Source: JBBDRW01 sp040905265 (GTDB lineage: Bacteria; Bacteroidota; Rhodothermia; Balneolales; Balneolaceae). Taken from it: DNA of 16,520 bases. Below the pieces are notes generated by a model. It made no database searches. It saw nothing but the letters and a program-made list of their open reading frames with translations, and was not told the origin of the DNA. The DNA is taken from positions 1 through 16,520 of the forward strand of contig JBBDRW010000172.1 in the NCBI GenBank assembly GCA_040905265.1. Direction: 5' to 3'. A program made the position numbers and the translations under genes. Of the stretch, positions 1 to 7,551 are shown one piece after another; position 1 is the first letter of the stretch; every line of letters starts with the position of its first letter.

Positions 1-541
1 CAGCGGCAGCATGCAGGATACGTTTCTGCTCTCTGTCCAGAATAAGCGGCTCCCCGCCCATCACCTGTACCACATCCGACAACTCTCTCGTCAATGCCGG
101 ATTTCCCTCAAGGGTGACCGTAATACCCTCGAATGCAGACCCGCTCGATTCATGTGAAAATGTCTGCAGGGGGTGCATGGAAGCTATTCTGGCACCTCTC
201 TCCGCAACGTTTTCCAGGAGCCCGGAATGGTGGTTTCCGGAACAGTGAATCAGGTTTCTGTTGTTCCAGTCCACTCCTGAAACAGAGAGTGATTCAGCTA
301 CCCGGCCAATCTGGTCATCCTGCGTCGTGATAAAGACCCATCGGCCTGTCTCCTCTTCCGATGCCGGGAGCCCCTTTTTACAGAGAACCCCGGCCGATGC
401 TGAAAACAGGTCTCGCTCCGGCTCCGATCGTGAAAATATCGAAAGCGGCTTGAAACCCGCGGCCTTCAAGCCGTCTATAAGAGAGCGTCCCAACCTTCCG
501 GGACCAATCACTGTAAAAGTTTGGGCACCATATTTATTCAT
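1..541 (-). CDS. Rossmann-like / DUF2520 domain protein (3' end beyond window)
   Basis: I translated this by hand from the reverse strand. It gives 180 codons plus one base and runs off the window start, so the C-terminus is missing. Residues 11-20 read VIGPGRLGRS, a glycine-rich dinucleotide-binding turn. Residues 99-127 hold the DUF2520 hallmark, including HCSGNHHSGLLENVAERGA and MHPLQTF, followed by FEGITVTLEGNP. Family members combine an NADP-oxidoreductase-like Rossmann fold with DUF2520. Their substrate is not established, so I assign no reaction. The ATG at 541-539 has an in-frame stop two codons upstream, which fixes the start. The gene lies 19 nt downstream of the phosphopantetheinyl transferase on the same strand, so the two are probably cotranscribed. 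No ribosome binding site is obvious. Family assignment is fairly secure; function is open. Confidence 0.85.
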   Translation of the reverse strand, partial: MNKYGAQTFTVIGPGRLGRSLIDGLKAAGFKPLSIFSRSEPERDLFSASAGVLCKKGLPASEEETGRWVFITTQDDQIGRVAESLSVSGVDWNNRNLIHCSGNHHSGLLENVAERGARIASMHPLQTFSHESSGSAFEGITVTLEGNPALTRELSDVVQVMGGEPLILDREQKRILHAAA

Positions 542-560
542 TAGTTATTTATCAATTTGT

Positions 561-1190
561 TTAGGTAAAATCGGGTGTCCATGCAACGGAAATCCAGTGT
601 TGTTCCCGTCGGAAACTGCAGAGAGCAATTCGGCGGCCGTCATCGAGCCGGGCTGATACCCCGGAATCCTCATGATTCAAAATATGGACCCTTTTCATCG
701 CAATTCTCAACCCACTGCCGCACCACTTCAGCGCCGCTTCCTTTAAAGTCCAAATCTGTACCGTATCAAGATCATTCAACTGTTTCACCTCCTCTGGATG
801 CAGGATTCTGGACCGTAACTCATTGGAAACGTTCCTGTCTGATGCCTCCAGATCGATCCCCACCTCACGGACTTTCGAGAGGACCCCCCCAATGATCCGT
901 TCTGCATGAGAAAGGTTCACAAAGAGTGGTTTTCCTTTCATATAGGCTACCGGTTTCTCCCCTTCGCGGCCCTCCAGACGAAAATCGCTGGTTCCGCTCT
1001 CCTCATTTGCCATCCGGCGCAAAAGAGAGCGTCCCGCCTGGCGCTCTTTAACACGGAAACTGAGAGCATTTTCTCCTGTATCAAACCGGGATGGAAACGG
1101 CATCAACCCGATCTGCAGATCTTTCGGCAAACATGGATAATCCCGGTATGTGATCCGGATATATGAATTTGTCAATTCTTGATGGTTCAT
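561..1190 (-). CDS. 4'-phosphopantetheinyl transferase (Sfp/AcpS superfamily)
   Basis: Transfers the phosphopantetheine arm of coenzyme A to a serine of acyl- or peptidyl-carrier proteins, converting apo to holo carrier. I start at the ATG at 1190, giving 209 aa. Motifs in order are NLSHA (92-96), VGIDLE (110-115) with the Mg-binding D113 and E115, and WTLKEAALKWCG (147-158) with E151 and K155. These match the family pattern of an acidic pair followed by WxxKEAxxK. An upstream in-frame ATG at 1229 would add 13 residues but leave only 20 bp before the divergent lysS start. The ATG at 1190 leaves 59 bp for promoters and puts the acidic residues at Sfp-like positions. Length fits the Sfp type rather than the shorter AcpS type. 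The DUF2520 gene follows after 19 nt. Which carrier protein it serves cannot be told from this window. Confidence 0.9.
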   Translation of the reverse strand: MNHQELTNSYIRITYRDYPCLPKDLQIGLMPFPSRFDTGENALSFRVKERQAGRSLLRRMANEESGTSDFRLEGREGEKPVAYMKGKPLFVNLSHAERIIGGVLSKVREVGIDLEASDRNVSNELRSRILHPEEVKQLNDLDTVQIWTLKEAALKWCGSGLRIAMKRVHILNHEDSGVSARLDDGRRIALCSFRREQHWISVAWTPDFT

Positions 1191-1249
1191 TTCCGAGGTA
1201 TTTTCTCTATTTTTCTGCCCTAAATTCAATTTTAATCATATAACTATCA

Positions 1250-2782
1250 ATGAGCGATCACGATTCCCCGGTCAGCGAACAACAGGCGATCCGAAAAGAG
1301 AAACTGGAAGAACTCCGGAAGATAGGTATTAATCCATATCCCTACGAATATGAAGTGACTCACCACTCCGTGGAAATTCTGGAGAGCGAGCAGACACTAC
1401 TCGTCACCGATGATGATACCGATTCGGCGGAACGGGTTTCGGTAGCCGGACGTGTCATGACCCGTCGGATCATGGGAAAAGCCTCTTTCTTTAATTTGCA
1501 GGACTCCAGGGGAACGATACAGATCTATATTCGAAGAGACGATGTCGGCACTGAGAACTACAACACGGTTTTCAAAAAACTGGTCGATATCGGAGACATT
1601 GTAGGAATCAAGGGTTTTGTCTTCAAAACCCGAACCGGTGAAACGACCATCCATGCCGAGAAGTTCCAGCTTCTGTCAAAAGCGATCCGCCCGATCCCGA
1701 TCCCAAAAGAGGTCGAAAACGAGGATGGTGAAAAAGTTATTCACGATGCCTTTGCCGACAAGGAGCAGCGGTATCGGCAACGGTATATCGACCTGGTTGT
1801 CAATCCGGAGGTCCGCAATACATTCCGGAAACGAACAGAGATGGTCCAGTCGATGCGTAATTTCCTGAACAGCCACGAATATCTGGAGGTGGAGACACCG
1901 ATCCTCCAGCCGGTGTACGGCGGCGCATCCGCCCGCCCATTTGTAACCCATCACAATGCGCTGGATATGGACCTTTATCTGCGTATTGCCAACGAACTCT
2001 ATCTGAAACGGCTGATCGCAGGTGGTTTCGATGGAGTTTATGAATTCGCCAAGGATTTCCGAAACGAAGGCCTCTCCAGATTTCACAATCCGGAATTCAC
2101 CCAGATGGAACTCTATGTCGCTTATAAAGATTATCGGTGGATGATGGAGTTCACCGAGAAGATGATTGAACAGATTGCAATTGATCTGCACGGAACGACA
2201 AAAGTAACTGTCGGAGAGCACACCATCGATTTCAAGACACCCTGGAGAAAAATCCCCATGCTGGAAGCGATCGAGAACGAAACAGGCCACAATCTGGAGG
2301 GTAAAAGCCGGGACGAGATCTTTGATATTGCAAAAGAGCTCCGTCTGGATGTGGACAAAACAATGGGAAAAGGAAAACTGATCGATGAGATTTTTGGTGA
2401 GTGCGTTGAAGCGACACTGATACAGCCTGTCTTTATTACCGACTACCCGATAGAGATGAGCCCGCTGGCAAAAAAACACAGAACCCGGGAGGGGCTGGTC
2501 GAACGGTTCGAACTGATCTGCAATGGGAAAGAGATCGCCAACTCCTTTTCCGAACTCAATGACCCGGAAGACCAGCGTGCACGGTTGACCCTGCAGGCCG
2601 AGTTGCGGGCAGACGGGGATGAGGAGGCAATGACCCTGGACGAAGACTTCCTTCGGGCACTGGAATACGGCATGCCGCCTGCGGCTGGTCTCGGAGTCGG
2701 GATTGACCGCCTGGCGATGATCATGACCAACACACAATCGATCCGGGATGTACTCTTCTTTCCCCAAATGAAACCGGAGTGA
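1250..2782 (+). CDS. lysS: Lysyl-tRNA synthetase, class II
   Basis: Charges tRNA-Lys with lysine, using ATP, in the cytoplasm. The 510-aa length is normal for bacterial LysS. Residues about 63-145 form the N-terminal OB-fold anticodon-binding domain (VAGRVMTRRIMGKASFF, then QDSRGTIQIYIRRD). The class II core follows: the motif 1 region around 190-220, motif 2 at 263-286 (FAKDFRNEGLSRFHNPEFTQ) and motif 3 at 474-488 (GMPPAAGLGVGIDRL). The protein ends in the typical LFFPQMKPE tail. The ATG at 1250 gives the usual charged N-terminal helix. The gene is divergent from the phosphopantetheinyl transferase gene. A LolC/E-like permease follows 57 nt downstream on the same strand and may be cotranscribed. 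I see no T-box or other leader element in the short upstream gap. Nothing in the protein looks unusual. Confidence 0.98.
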   Translation: MSDHDSPVSEQQAIRKEKLEELRKIGINPYPYEYEVTHHSVEILESEQTLLVTDDDTDSAERVSVAGRVMTRRIMGKASFFNLQDSRGTIQIYIRRDDVGTENYNTVFKKLVDIGDIVGIKGFVFKTRTGETTIHAEKFQLLSKAIRPIPIPKEVENEDGEKVIHDAFADKEQRYRQRYIDLVVNPEVRNTFRKRTEMVQSMRNFLNSHEYLEVETPILQPVYGGASARPFVTHHNALDMDLYLRIANELYLKRLIAGGFDGVYEFAKDFRNEGLSRFHNPEFTQMELYVAYKDYRWMMEFTEKMIEQIAIDLHGTTKVTVGEHTIDFKTPWRKIPMLEAIENETGHNLEGKSRDEIFDIAKELRLDVDKTMGKGKLIDEIFGECVEATLIQPVFITDYPIEMSPLAKKHRTREGLVERFELICNGKEIANSFSELNDPEDQRARLTLQAELRADGDEEAMTLDEDFLRALEYGMPPAAGLGVGIDRLAMIMTNTQSIRDVLFFPQMKPE

Positions 2783-2839
2783 TGAGAACCAGGAATGTAA
2801 ATCCTGACATCCGACCCTTCTATTCCGTATTCTAAGTAA

Positions 2840-4069
2840 ATGATAAAATTTGAATGGTTTCTGGCAAAACGGTATTTCGGAGGGCAGCGGAAGGAATCCC
2901 GGTTTCTCTCCTTTATCAAGATTATGGCCATCACCGGTGTCGCTGTCGGTGCCGCCGGCCTGCTCATCGCGCTCTCCATCGTACACGGATTCAAGTCGGT
3001 CATCCATGAAAAAGTGACAGGGTTTGCCCCCCACGTAACTGTCACTCCCTTCTCGGATGAATACCTCTTCCGGGCAGATACGCTCGTCACCTACATCAGC
3101 CGGTTTGAGGGTGTTCAGGCCGCGCAACCGGTAGTCAACAGCCAGGTTATGGTTCAGTCACGGTCAGACATCAGCGGTGCACTGCTCAAAGGGGTCCCTC
3201 CACAGGGAGATATTACCGATTTACAACAATACATAACTGCCGGTGAGTACAATCTTGGTATCAGTGACGAAGGGCTGCCAGGAATTCTGCTGGGTGAACG
3301 GTTGGCCAGAACGATCGGGGCAGAGATAGGAGGTCGTGTAACCGGGTACCGTGTGGAAGGTGTTCCCAGTCCGTTCAATCCACCTGAGCTACAGCAATTT
3401 ATCCTGACCGGCACCTACCGTACCGGAATAGAAAGGCTGGATGACGGCTTTGGGTTTGTGGACATACAATACGCCCGTACTCTCGCGGGAATTGGAAGGC
3501 TGCAGGCAACAGGCCTCGATATCCGGACCCATACCGTATCGCAAATCGAACCGGTCTATGAAGAGATTATACTCACACTTCCTCATACATACTCTGTAGA
3601 ATCGATCTATCAACGATACAGAAATATTTTTGCCTGGGTGGATCTTCAGGAGCAGACAATACCGTTCGTGATAAGCATGATGGTCATCATTGCGGCATTT
3701 AACCTGATCGGAACCATTTTGATGATGGTATTGGAACGGGTCCGGGATATAGGGATTCTCAAGACAATGGGAGCAAAAGAATCCTCCATTCTCAGAATCT
3801 TTATGCTGGAGGGTTTTTTTGTGGCTGGTGCAGGCCTCTCCATTGGTATCGGCATTGCACTGCTGTTTAACTGGCTGCAGTCGACCTGGCAGATCATTCC
3901 GCTTTCGGAAGAGAATTATTATATGAGTTATGCACCGGTTGAACCGCACGCGCTCGATTACGTCATCGTCATCATCGTGACACTGCTGCTATGTGCCATC
4001 GCTTCCTGGCTCCCGGCACGTGTTGCCGCAAACACCAATCCCGTAAAGGTTCTTGTCTTCGGAAATTAA
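2840..4069 (+). CDS. LolC/LolE-family FtsX-fold ABC transporter permease
   Basis: Predicted inner-membrane subunit of an ABC system of the lipoprotein-releasing (LolCDE) type, which passes lipoproteins from the inner membrane to a periplasmic carrier. The 409-aa protein has the family layout: a short cytoplasmic N-terminus with KRYFGG, TM1 at about 28-50, a large periplasmic domain (about 51-273), then TM2 (274-298), TM3 (318-346) and TM4 (371-392). The segment after TM2, ERVRDIGILKTMGAKESSI (299-317), is the coupling region that contacts the ATPase. The C-terminus ends LPARVAANTNPVKVL, as usual for this family. No LolD-type ATPase gene or LolA is in the window, so the partner must be encoded elsewhere. 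In this phylum a single LolC/E-like protein may form homodimers. Assignment to the family is secure; lipoprotein release as the exact job is inferred. Confidence 0.9.
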   Translation: MIKFEWFLAKRYFGGQRKESRFLSFIKIMAITGVAVGAAGLLIALSIVHGFKSVIHEKVTGFAPHVTVTPFSDEYLFRADTLVTYISRFEGVQAAQPVVNSQVMVQSRSDISGALLKGVPPQGDITDLQQYITAGEYNLGISDEGLPGILLGERLARTIGAEIGGRVTGYRVEGVPSPFNPPELQQFILTGTYRTGIERLDDGFGFVDIQYARTLAGIGRLQATGLDIRTHTVSQIEPVYEEIILTLPHTYSVESIYQRYRNIFAWVDLQEQTIPFVISMMVIIAAFNLIGTILMMVLERVRDIGILKTMGAKESSILRIFMLEGFFVAGAGLSIGIGIALLFNWLQSTWQIIPLSEENYYMSYAPVEPHALDYVIVIIVTLLLCAIASWLPARVAANTNPVKVLVFGN

Positions 4070-4094
4070 GGGGACAGAGAACTATCTCCTGCCA

Positions 4095-6317
4095 TCACTT
4101 CTGGCTGATAAAAATCAGAGCTGTAGATGTCTCTTCTGCCAGCATCAGCGAGATGCTGCCGAATACCCTCTCCTTCTGACCCGGCTTGCCAAGCCCCATA
4201 ATGACCAGGTCATGCTCGGAAGCCTGCCGGAGAATCTCCCCTTTGAAATCGTCGCTGGCAACTACCCGAACCTCTGAAGAGCCAGGGGTAATCCGGCTGG
4301 CAAAACGGGACAACTTCGTACGGTTAGATTGAAGAGTCCACTCTGAAGTATTCTCCGGGAGAACCTGCAGAAACGTGATCTCTGGCTGGGATGCACGCCA
4401 CAGACTGGCTGCAACGCGCGCGCGTAGCGGATCATGGCCACCAAAACCGGCCACCGGAATCAAAACCTTTTTCGTATCCGTGATTCTCCATCCGCTGTAC
4501 GGCTGCCTGAAAACAACAACATCCGATTTTACCCGACGTACCAGTTTCTCCAGGTTCCGGTTGGTTTGGAAATCCGTAACATCACTCAACCCCAGCAACA
4601 AGCTTCGACAGTTGTGGACCTTGGCCACCCGTTCTATCTCATTCCATGGATGATCTGCAATGGTCGTCAGAGTATCCGGCCGTAAACCCGATTCAAAAGA
4701 AGCTTTCAAAGCCTGCCAGGTCACATCCCTGCTGCTGAGCAGACGTTTCTCCAGGTCCTCTTTTACACTGCTGGGCGTAACGATCGACAAGAGAAGGACT
4801 CTTCCTACTACAGGCGGCGCAAGAGCATTTGCCACAAATACCATCGATTCAGCATTTGCAGGGTTGGATATTGGGAGCAGAACCAGAGGACTCAAGCCTC
4901 TGAGCCGGACGAGCTCAGGGTCCAGTGCCTGTTCAGACGCTTCAATCACCTGAGCTTTTTTTACAAAAAACGAGATAAAAAGAATAGAACCGGCAAACAG
5001 CCAGAGCAGAGAAATGACCCCGGCTTCAGGTACCACAATCGCCTGAAATACCGCCAACCCGATACAGGCCGCCATACCGGCTAAAGGCAGGAAAGGAAAC
5101 AGCGGCGCCCGGAACGTCTCACTCTCCTCATAACTCCGGTTCCTCATCAATATCATGATCAGATGTGCAAGCGCAAATGTAATCAAAAAAATAAGGCTTG
5201 ATGCTGCCCCGGCAGCTGCGACATCGGGTACAATCAGGACCAGAAGCGCCACGATGCCGCAGGTTACATAGATTGACCTGACCGGAGTCCCATGCTTCTC
5301 GTCAACCGTCGAGAGGTGGTGAGAAAGTGTCCGGTCTCTCGCCATCTTGAGGGCAATTCTAGAGGCTGCAAAAAGATTCGCCCGAAGTGCGGAAAGCATG
5401 GAAAAGATACCGGCAACAAGCACCAGCCAGAATCCGAAGGCACCGAGATAGTTCTGGGCGGCAACCGCAAGTACGGTCTCCGGATTTTCGCGGCTCATCT
5501 CCGTAATCGATTCACCGGGTGGAACACCCACTGTCATCATCACAAAGAGCAACGGAATATAGACCACAAGGCCAACTGCCAGTGTCCCGATCATTGCTGC
5601 AGGTATAGTCTTTTCCGGGTTTTTAATCTCCCCTGCTGCCGAGGCGATCAGGTCAAACCCCTGAAGTGCAATAAATGTATACCCCATTGCAGCAACCAGT
5701 CCGGAAAATCCGTCTGAAAAAAATGGGTCCAGGCTTTCTGTAATATGTGAAAAAGGTGTCTGAACAAATACAGCCAGGCCGCCGGCAATCAGAATTGCAA
5801 ACACAACAAGTTTGCCGATATTGATGAACGCCCCTCCCTCACCTGAACGCCGAATCAGGTTAATAGTAAAATATCCGACCGCTGCAAGCGCCAGAATGAG
5901 CGAAGCCAGCCGGGAATCGAACATACTGCTTGCTCCAGAGAGAGGTATCTGTTGAAGGGCAAAGACAGCAAAGGCTCCAAATCCGAGGGCATATAGCAGA
6001 GCAGCGACCAGCGACGCAAACCATACGATCCAACCCACGCCGAATGCAACCTGAAGTGAGAGAGCCTTTTTGGCGTACGTATAGGTTCCACCGGACTGTG
6101 GGTTTGCAGACGCCATCTCCGCAAAGCTGAGAGCCGTTACGAGAGCAATCAACCCATTGAATGTAAACGCCAGCAGGGCGGATGGGCCACTGACAGAGAA
6201 AGCAACCCCGGCCAATGCAAGGATTCCTCCTCCAACCATTGCCCCGACACCAATCCCTATCGCTCCAAAAAATCCTATCGTTCGAGGTACCGAAATGTTG
6301 TTCAGGTCAGACGACAA
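4095..6317 (-). CDS. APC-superfamily amino-acid permease with tandem C-terminal UspA-like domains
   Basis: Predicted inner-membrane transporter for amino acids or polyamines, fused to a cytoplasmic regulatory tail (740 aa). Residues 12-452 form the APC core of about 12 helices. The first helix carries GAIGIGVGAMVGGGI (18-32), and GEIKNPEKTIPAAMIG (229-244) is typical of the cationic amino-acid transporter branch. Residues 478-606 and 617-738 are two universal-stress-protein folds. The second keeps a near-standard nucleotide signature (G708-L-G710, nine residues, then G720-S721). The first lacks it. The only start between the upstream in-frame stop (five codons back) and the first helix is a TTG at 6317-6315; the first internal Met lies inside TM1. 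The gene is convergent with the FtsX-like permease and divergent from the LytTR gene. The substrate is not identifiable from sequence alone. Confidence 0.9.
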   Translation of the reverse strand: MSSDLNNISVPRTIGFFGAIGIGVGAMVGGGILALAGVAFSVSGPSALLAFTFNGLIALVTALSFAEMASANPQSGGTYTYAKKALSLQVAFGVGWIVWFASLVAALLYALGFGAFAVFALQQIPLSGASSMFDSRLASLILALAAVGYFTINLIRRSGEGGAFINIGKLVVFAILIAGGLAVFVQTPFSHITESLDPFFSDGFSGLVAAMGYTFIALQGFDLIASAAGEIKNPEKTIPAAMIGTLAVGLVVYIPLLFVMMTVGVPPGESITEMSRENPETVLAVAAQNYLGAFGFWLVLVAGIFSMLSALRANLFAASRIALKMARDRTLSHHLSTVDEKHGTPVRSIYVTCGIVALLVLIVPDVAAAGAASSLIFLITFALAHLIMILMRNRSYEESETFRAPLFPFLPLAGMAACIGLAVFQAIVVPEAGVISLLWLFAGSILFISFFVKKAQVIEASEQALDPELVRLRGLSPLVLLPISNPANAESMVFVANALAPPVVGRVLLLSIVTPSSVKEDLEKRLLSSRDVTWQALKASFESGLRPDTLTTIADHPWNEIERVAKVHNCRSLLLGLSDVTDFQTNRNLEKLVRRVKSDVVVFRQPYSGWRITDTKKVLIPVAGFGGHDPLRARVAASLWRASQPEITFLQVLPENTSEWTLQSNRTKLSRFASRITPGSSEVRVVASDDFKGEILRQASEHDLVIMGLGKPGQKERVFGSISLMLAEETSTALIFISQK

Positions 6318-6526
6318 TGGTGTATAAGTTTACATTCAGGTTTCTGTTCTTTTCGCCTCTCCAGGGAGGCTTTGAAAAAAGCTGTACATATAACAGCACA
6401 CTGTTTTCATACAGGGTGAAAGTAAACAGTGTGGCCTGTACCAAAGGGAACCGGGAATCAGAAGGTACACCGGATATATAACATCTTTCAACTGCAAAAC
6501 AATTCGATCGGCACAGAAACTTTTGA
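6318..6526. promoter_or_regulatory. Divergent intergenic region with a perfect inverted repeat (candidate operator)
   Basis: This 209-bp gap separates the divergent permease-USP and LytTR genes and should hold both promoters. It contains a perfect 10-bp inverted repeat, CACACTGTTT at 6397-6406 and AAACAGTGTG at 6424-6433, with a 17-nt spacer. A second weaker dyad, GCTGT (6381-6385) and ACAGC (6393-6397), abuts it. The motif ACAG recurs in the same direction at 6393, 6411 and 6426. There is no T-run after the repeat, so it is not an intrinsic terminator. A regulator binding site is the likeliest reading, perhaps for the adjacent LytTR protein; that link is inference. No confident -35/-10 pair was found. 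Confidence 0.5.
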
Positions 6527-6925
6527 ATGGTTCAGCCGTACTACGAAATAAAAACTTCCAGAAATCTCTTGATGGCTGCCTCCCGGACTTTAACACTGCA
6601 TGACAAAGTACTTCTGAGTGACGGTGATGAGTACCGTCTTGTCACTCTGAGTGATATTCGGTTTTTCGAAACATGTGGAAACTATAGCGTTGCCTGGTTC
6701 AACGGCAGTAAACTGATCATCTACAAAACCCTCTCCTACCTTGACTCGCGCCTGTCGAAAGAGTACTTCTTCCGCGCCAACCGGCAATACATGGTGAACA
6801 TCACCCATATCCAAAATGTTGAACTGATGGATAACTCTGTCTTCCGCCTGGAGATGAGCTGTGGACAACAGATAGACCTCTCCAGACGACGCTCCAAACA
6901 GTTCAAAACAGTGATGGCCTTGTAA
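6527..6925 (+). CDS. Stand-alone LytTR DNA-binding domain transcriptional regulator
   Basis: A 132-aa protein made almost entirely of a LytTR DNA-binding domain at residues about 26-128. Visible family motifs are IRFFETCGNYS (44-54), the helix-to-strand core FFRANRQYMVNITHI (81-95) and the C-terminal QQIDLSRRRSKQF (114-126). LytTR proteins usually carry an N-terminal CheY-like receiver phosphorylated by a histidine kinase. Here there is neither receiver nor membrane segment, and no kinase gene is next to it. It could instead act as a constitutive or ligand-controlled regulator. The start at 6527 leaves about 25 residues before the domain; a second ATG at 6572 is also possible. The gene is divergent from the permease-USP gene across a region containing a perfect inverted repeat, so autoregulation or control of the permease is a reasonable guess. 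Confidence 0.88.
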   Translation: MVQPYYEIKTSRNLLMAASRTLTLHDKVLLSDGDEYRLVTLSDIRFFETCGNYSVAWFNGSKLIIYKTLSYLDSRLSKEYFFRANRQYMVNITHIQNVELMDNSVFRLEMSCGQQIDLSRRRSKQFKTVMAL

Positions 6926-6977
6926 CGGATCGAGAGCCTGATATCAATTCCATACTCCTGATGATATCCTCAATAAT

Positions 6978-7013
6978 AAAAAAAGGGTGAAGGCCAGCCG
7001 GCCCCCACCCTTT
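6978..7013 (-). terminator. Intrinsic terminator of the PepSY-like gene
   Basis: Read on the minus strand, the stem AAAGGGTG/CACCCTTT (arms 7013-7006 and 6989-6982) is perfect over 8 bp. It encloses an inner GGCC/GGCC stem (7003-7000 with 6995-6992) around a 4-nt loop. A run of seven T residues (6984-6978, three of them within the stem) follows. It begins about 20 nt after the stop codon of the minus-strand gene ending at 7036. On the plus strand the stem could slow transcription from the LytTR gene, but it lacks a T-run there. A further perfect outer dyad, CCTGATATC (6937-6945) with GATATCAGG (7017-7025), brackets the element. Confidence 0.88.
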
Positions 7014-7035
7014 GTGGATATCAGGTAAACCTTGC

Positions 7036-7551
7036 TCAGGAGAAATGATTCTGAATCTCCCCCTTCGAATCAAAATATTCGATCTTCACATCCTCCCCGC
7101 GCTTCAGTATCACTTTATACCGCATTGTCTTCTTATCGAAATTTTCAACCGTCAACTCATTACCAATAATCTGCCATGAGCCAAACTCTCCGGTAACCAG
7201 TTGTGTTGTGATCGATCTGGGAAGAGCGATATTTCGCTGAACAACTGTAGATTGGATCAGATCACCTTCCCCGTTATATACAGCTTCCATCCTGATCTTA
7301 TCCGTTGACCCATTCACCTGGATCCTGTCCATTCGATTAGACGTAAGGCGAATGTCATTCAGGTTTCTGATATTCAAAGGAGCCTCTTTCATCAGGCATT
7401 GCAACGTTTTGAAACAGTCGAACTTCTCCTCCGAGATTGCTATACCCCGGCGTGGATCTTCGCTTTCCGAAACTGATTCTATAAGCTGAAATGAATACGA
7501 AGTAGTTTGTACAAGTGCCAATAAAGATATAATAAGAAGTATTTTTTTCAT
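7036..7551 (-). CDS. Small secreted protein with PepSY-like fold (hypothetical)
   Basis: A 171-aa protein of unknown function. Starting at the ATG at 7551 gives an immediate signal peptide, MKKILLIISLLALVQTTSYS, with cleavage likely near residue 20. An upstream in-frame ATG at 7578 would put nine extra residues in front of the lysine pair and is less likely. Residues about 85-168 resemble half of a PepSY-like module common in Bacteroidota: a strand with a following turn (RMEAVYNGEGDLIQS), a proline-led helix (ALPRSITTQLV), then strands ending YFDSKGEIQ. Two cysteines, C46 and C52, lie in the N-terminal region and could pair in the periplasm. It stands alone, with its own strong terminator. 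The PepSY-like assignment is from pattern resemblance only. No enzymatic residues are visible. Confidence 0.75.
   Translation of the reverse strand: MKKILLIISLLALVQTTSYSFQLIESVSESEDPRRGIAISEEKFDCFKTLQCLMKEAPLNIRNLNDIRLTSNRMDRIQVNGSTDKIRMEAVYNGEGDLIQSTVVQRNIALPRSITTQLVTGEFGSWQIIGNELTVENFDKKTMRYKVILKRGEDVKIEYFDSKGEIQNHFS

Noticed and set aside
2789..2805. CAGGA/TCCTG stem between lysS and the LolC/E-like gene as a terminator
   Set aside because: A 5-bp stem without a T-run; the two genes could still be cotranscribed.
1676..3127. Long minus-strand open frame (483 codons) antisense to lysS and the LolC/E-like gene
   Set aside because: It spans two clear genes and their intergenic gap, and the product is rich in Cys, His, Phe and Arg with no domain. 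It is a shadow of the codon pattern on the other strand.
6215..6481. Plus-strand 88-codon frame before the LytTR gene, considered as a receiver-domain remnant
   Set aside because: Translation has no CheY-like aspartate or fold pattern, and half of it is antisense to the permease N-terminus.
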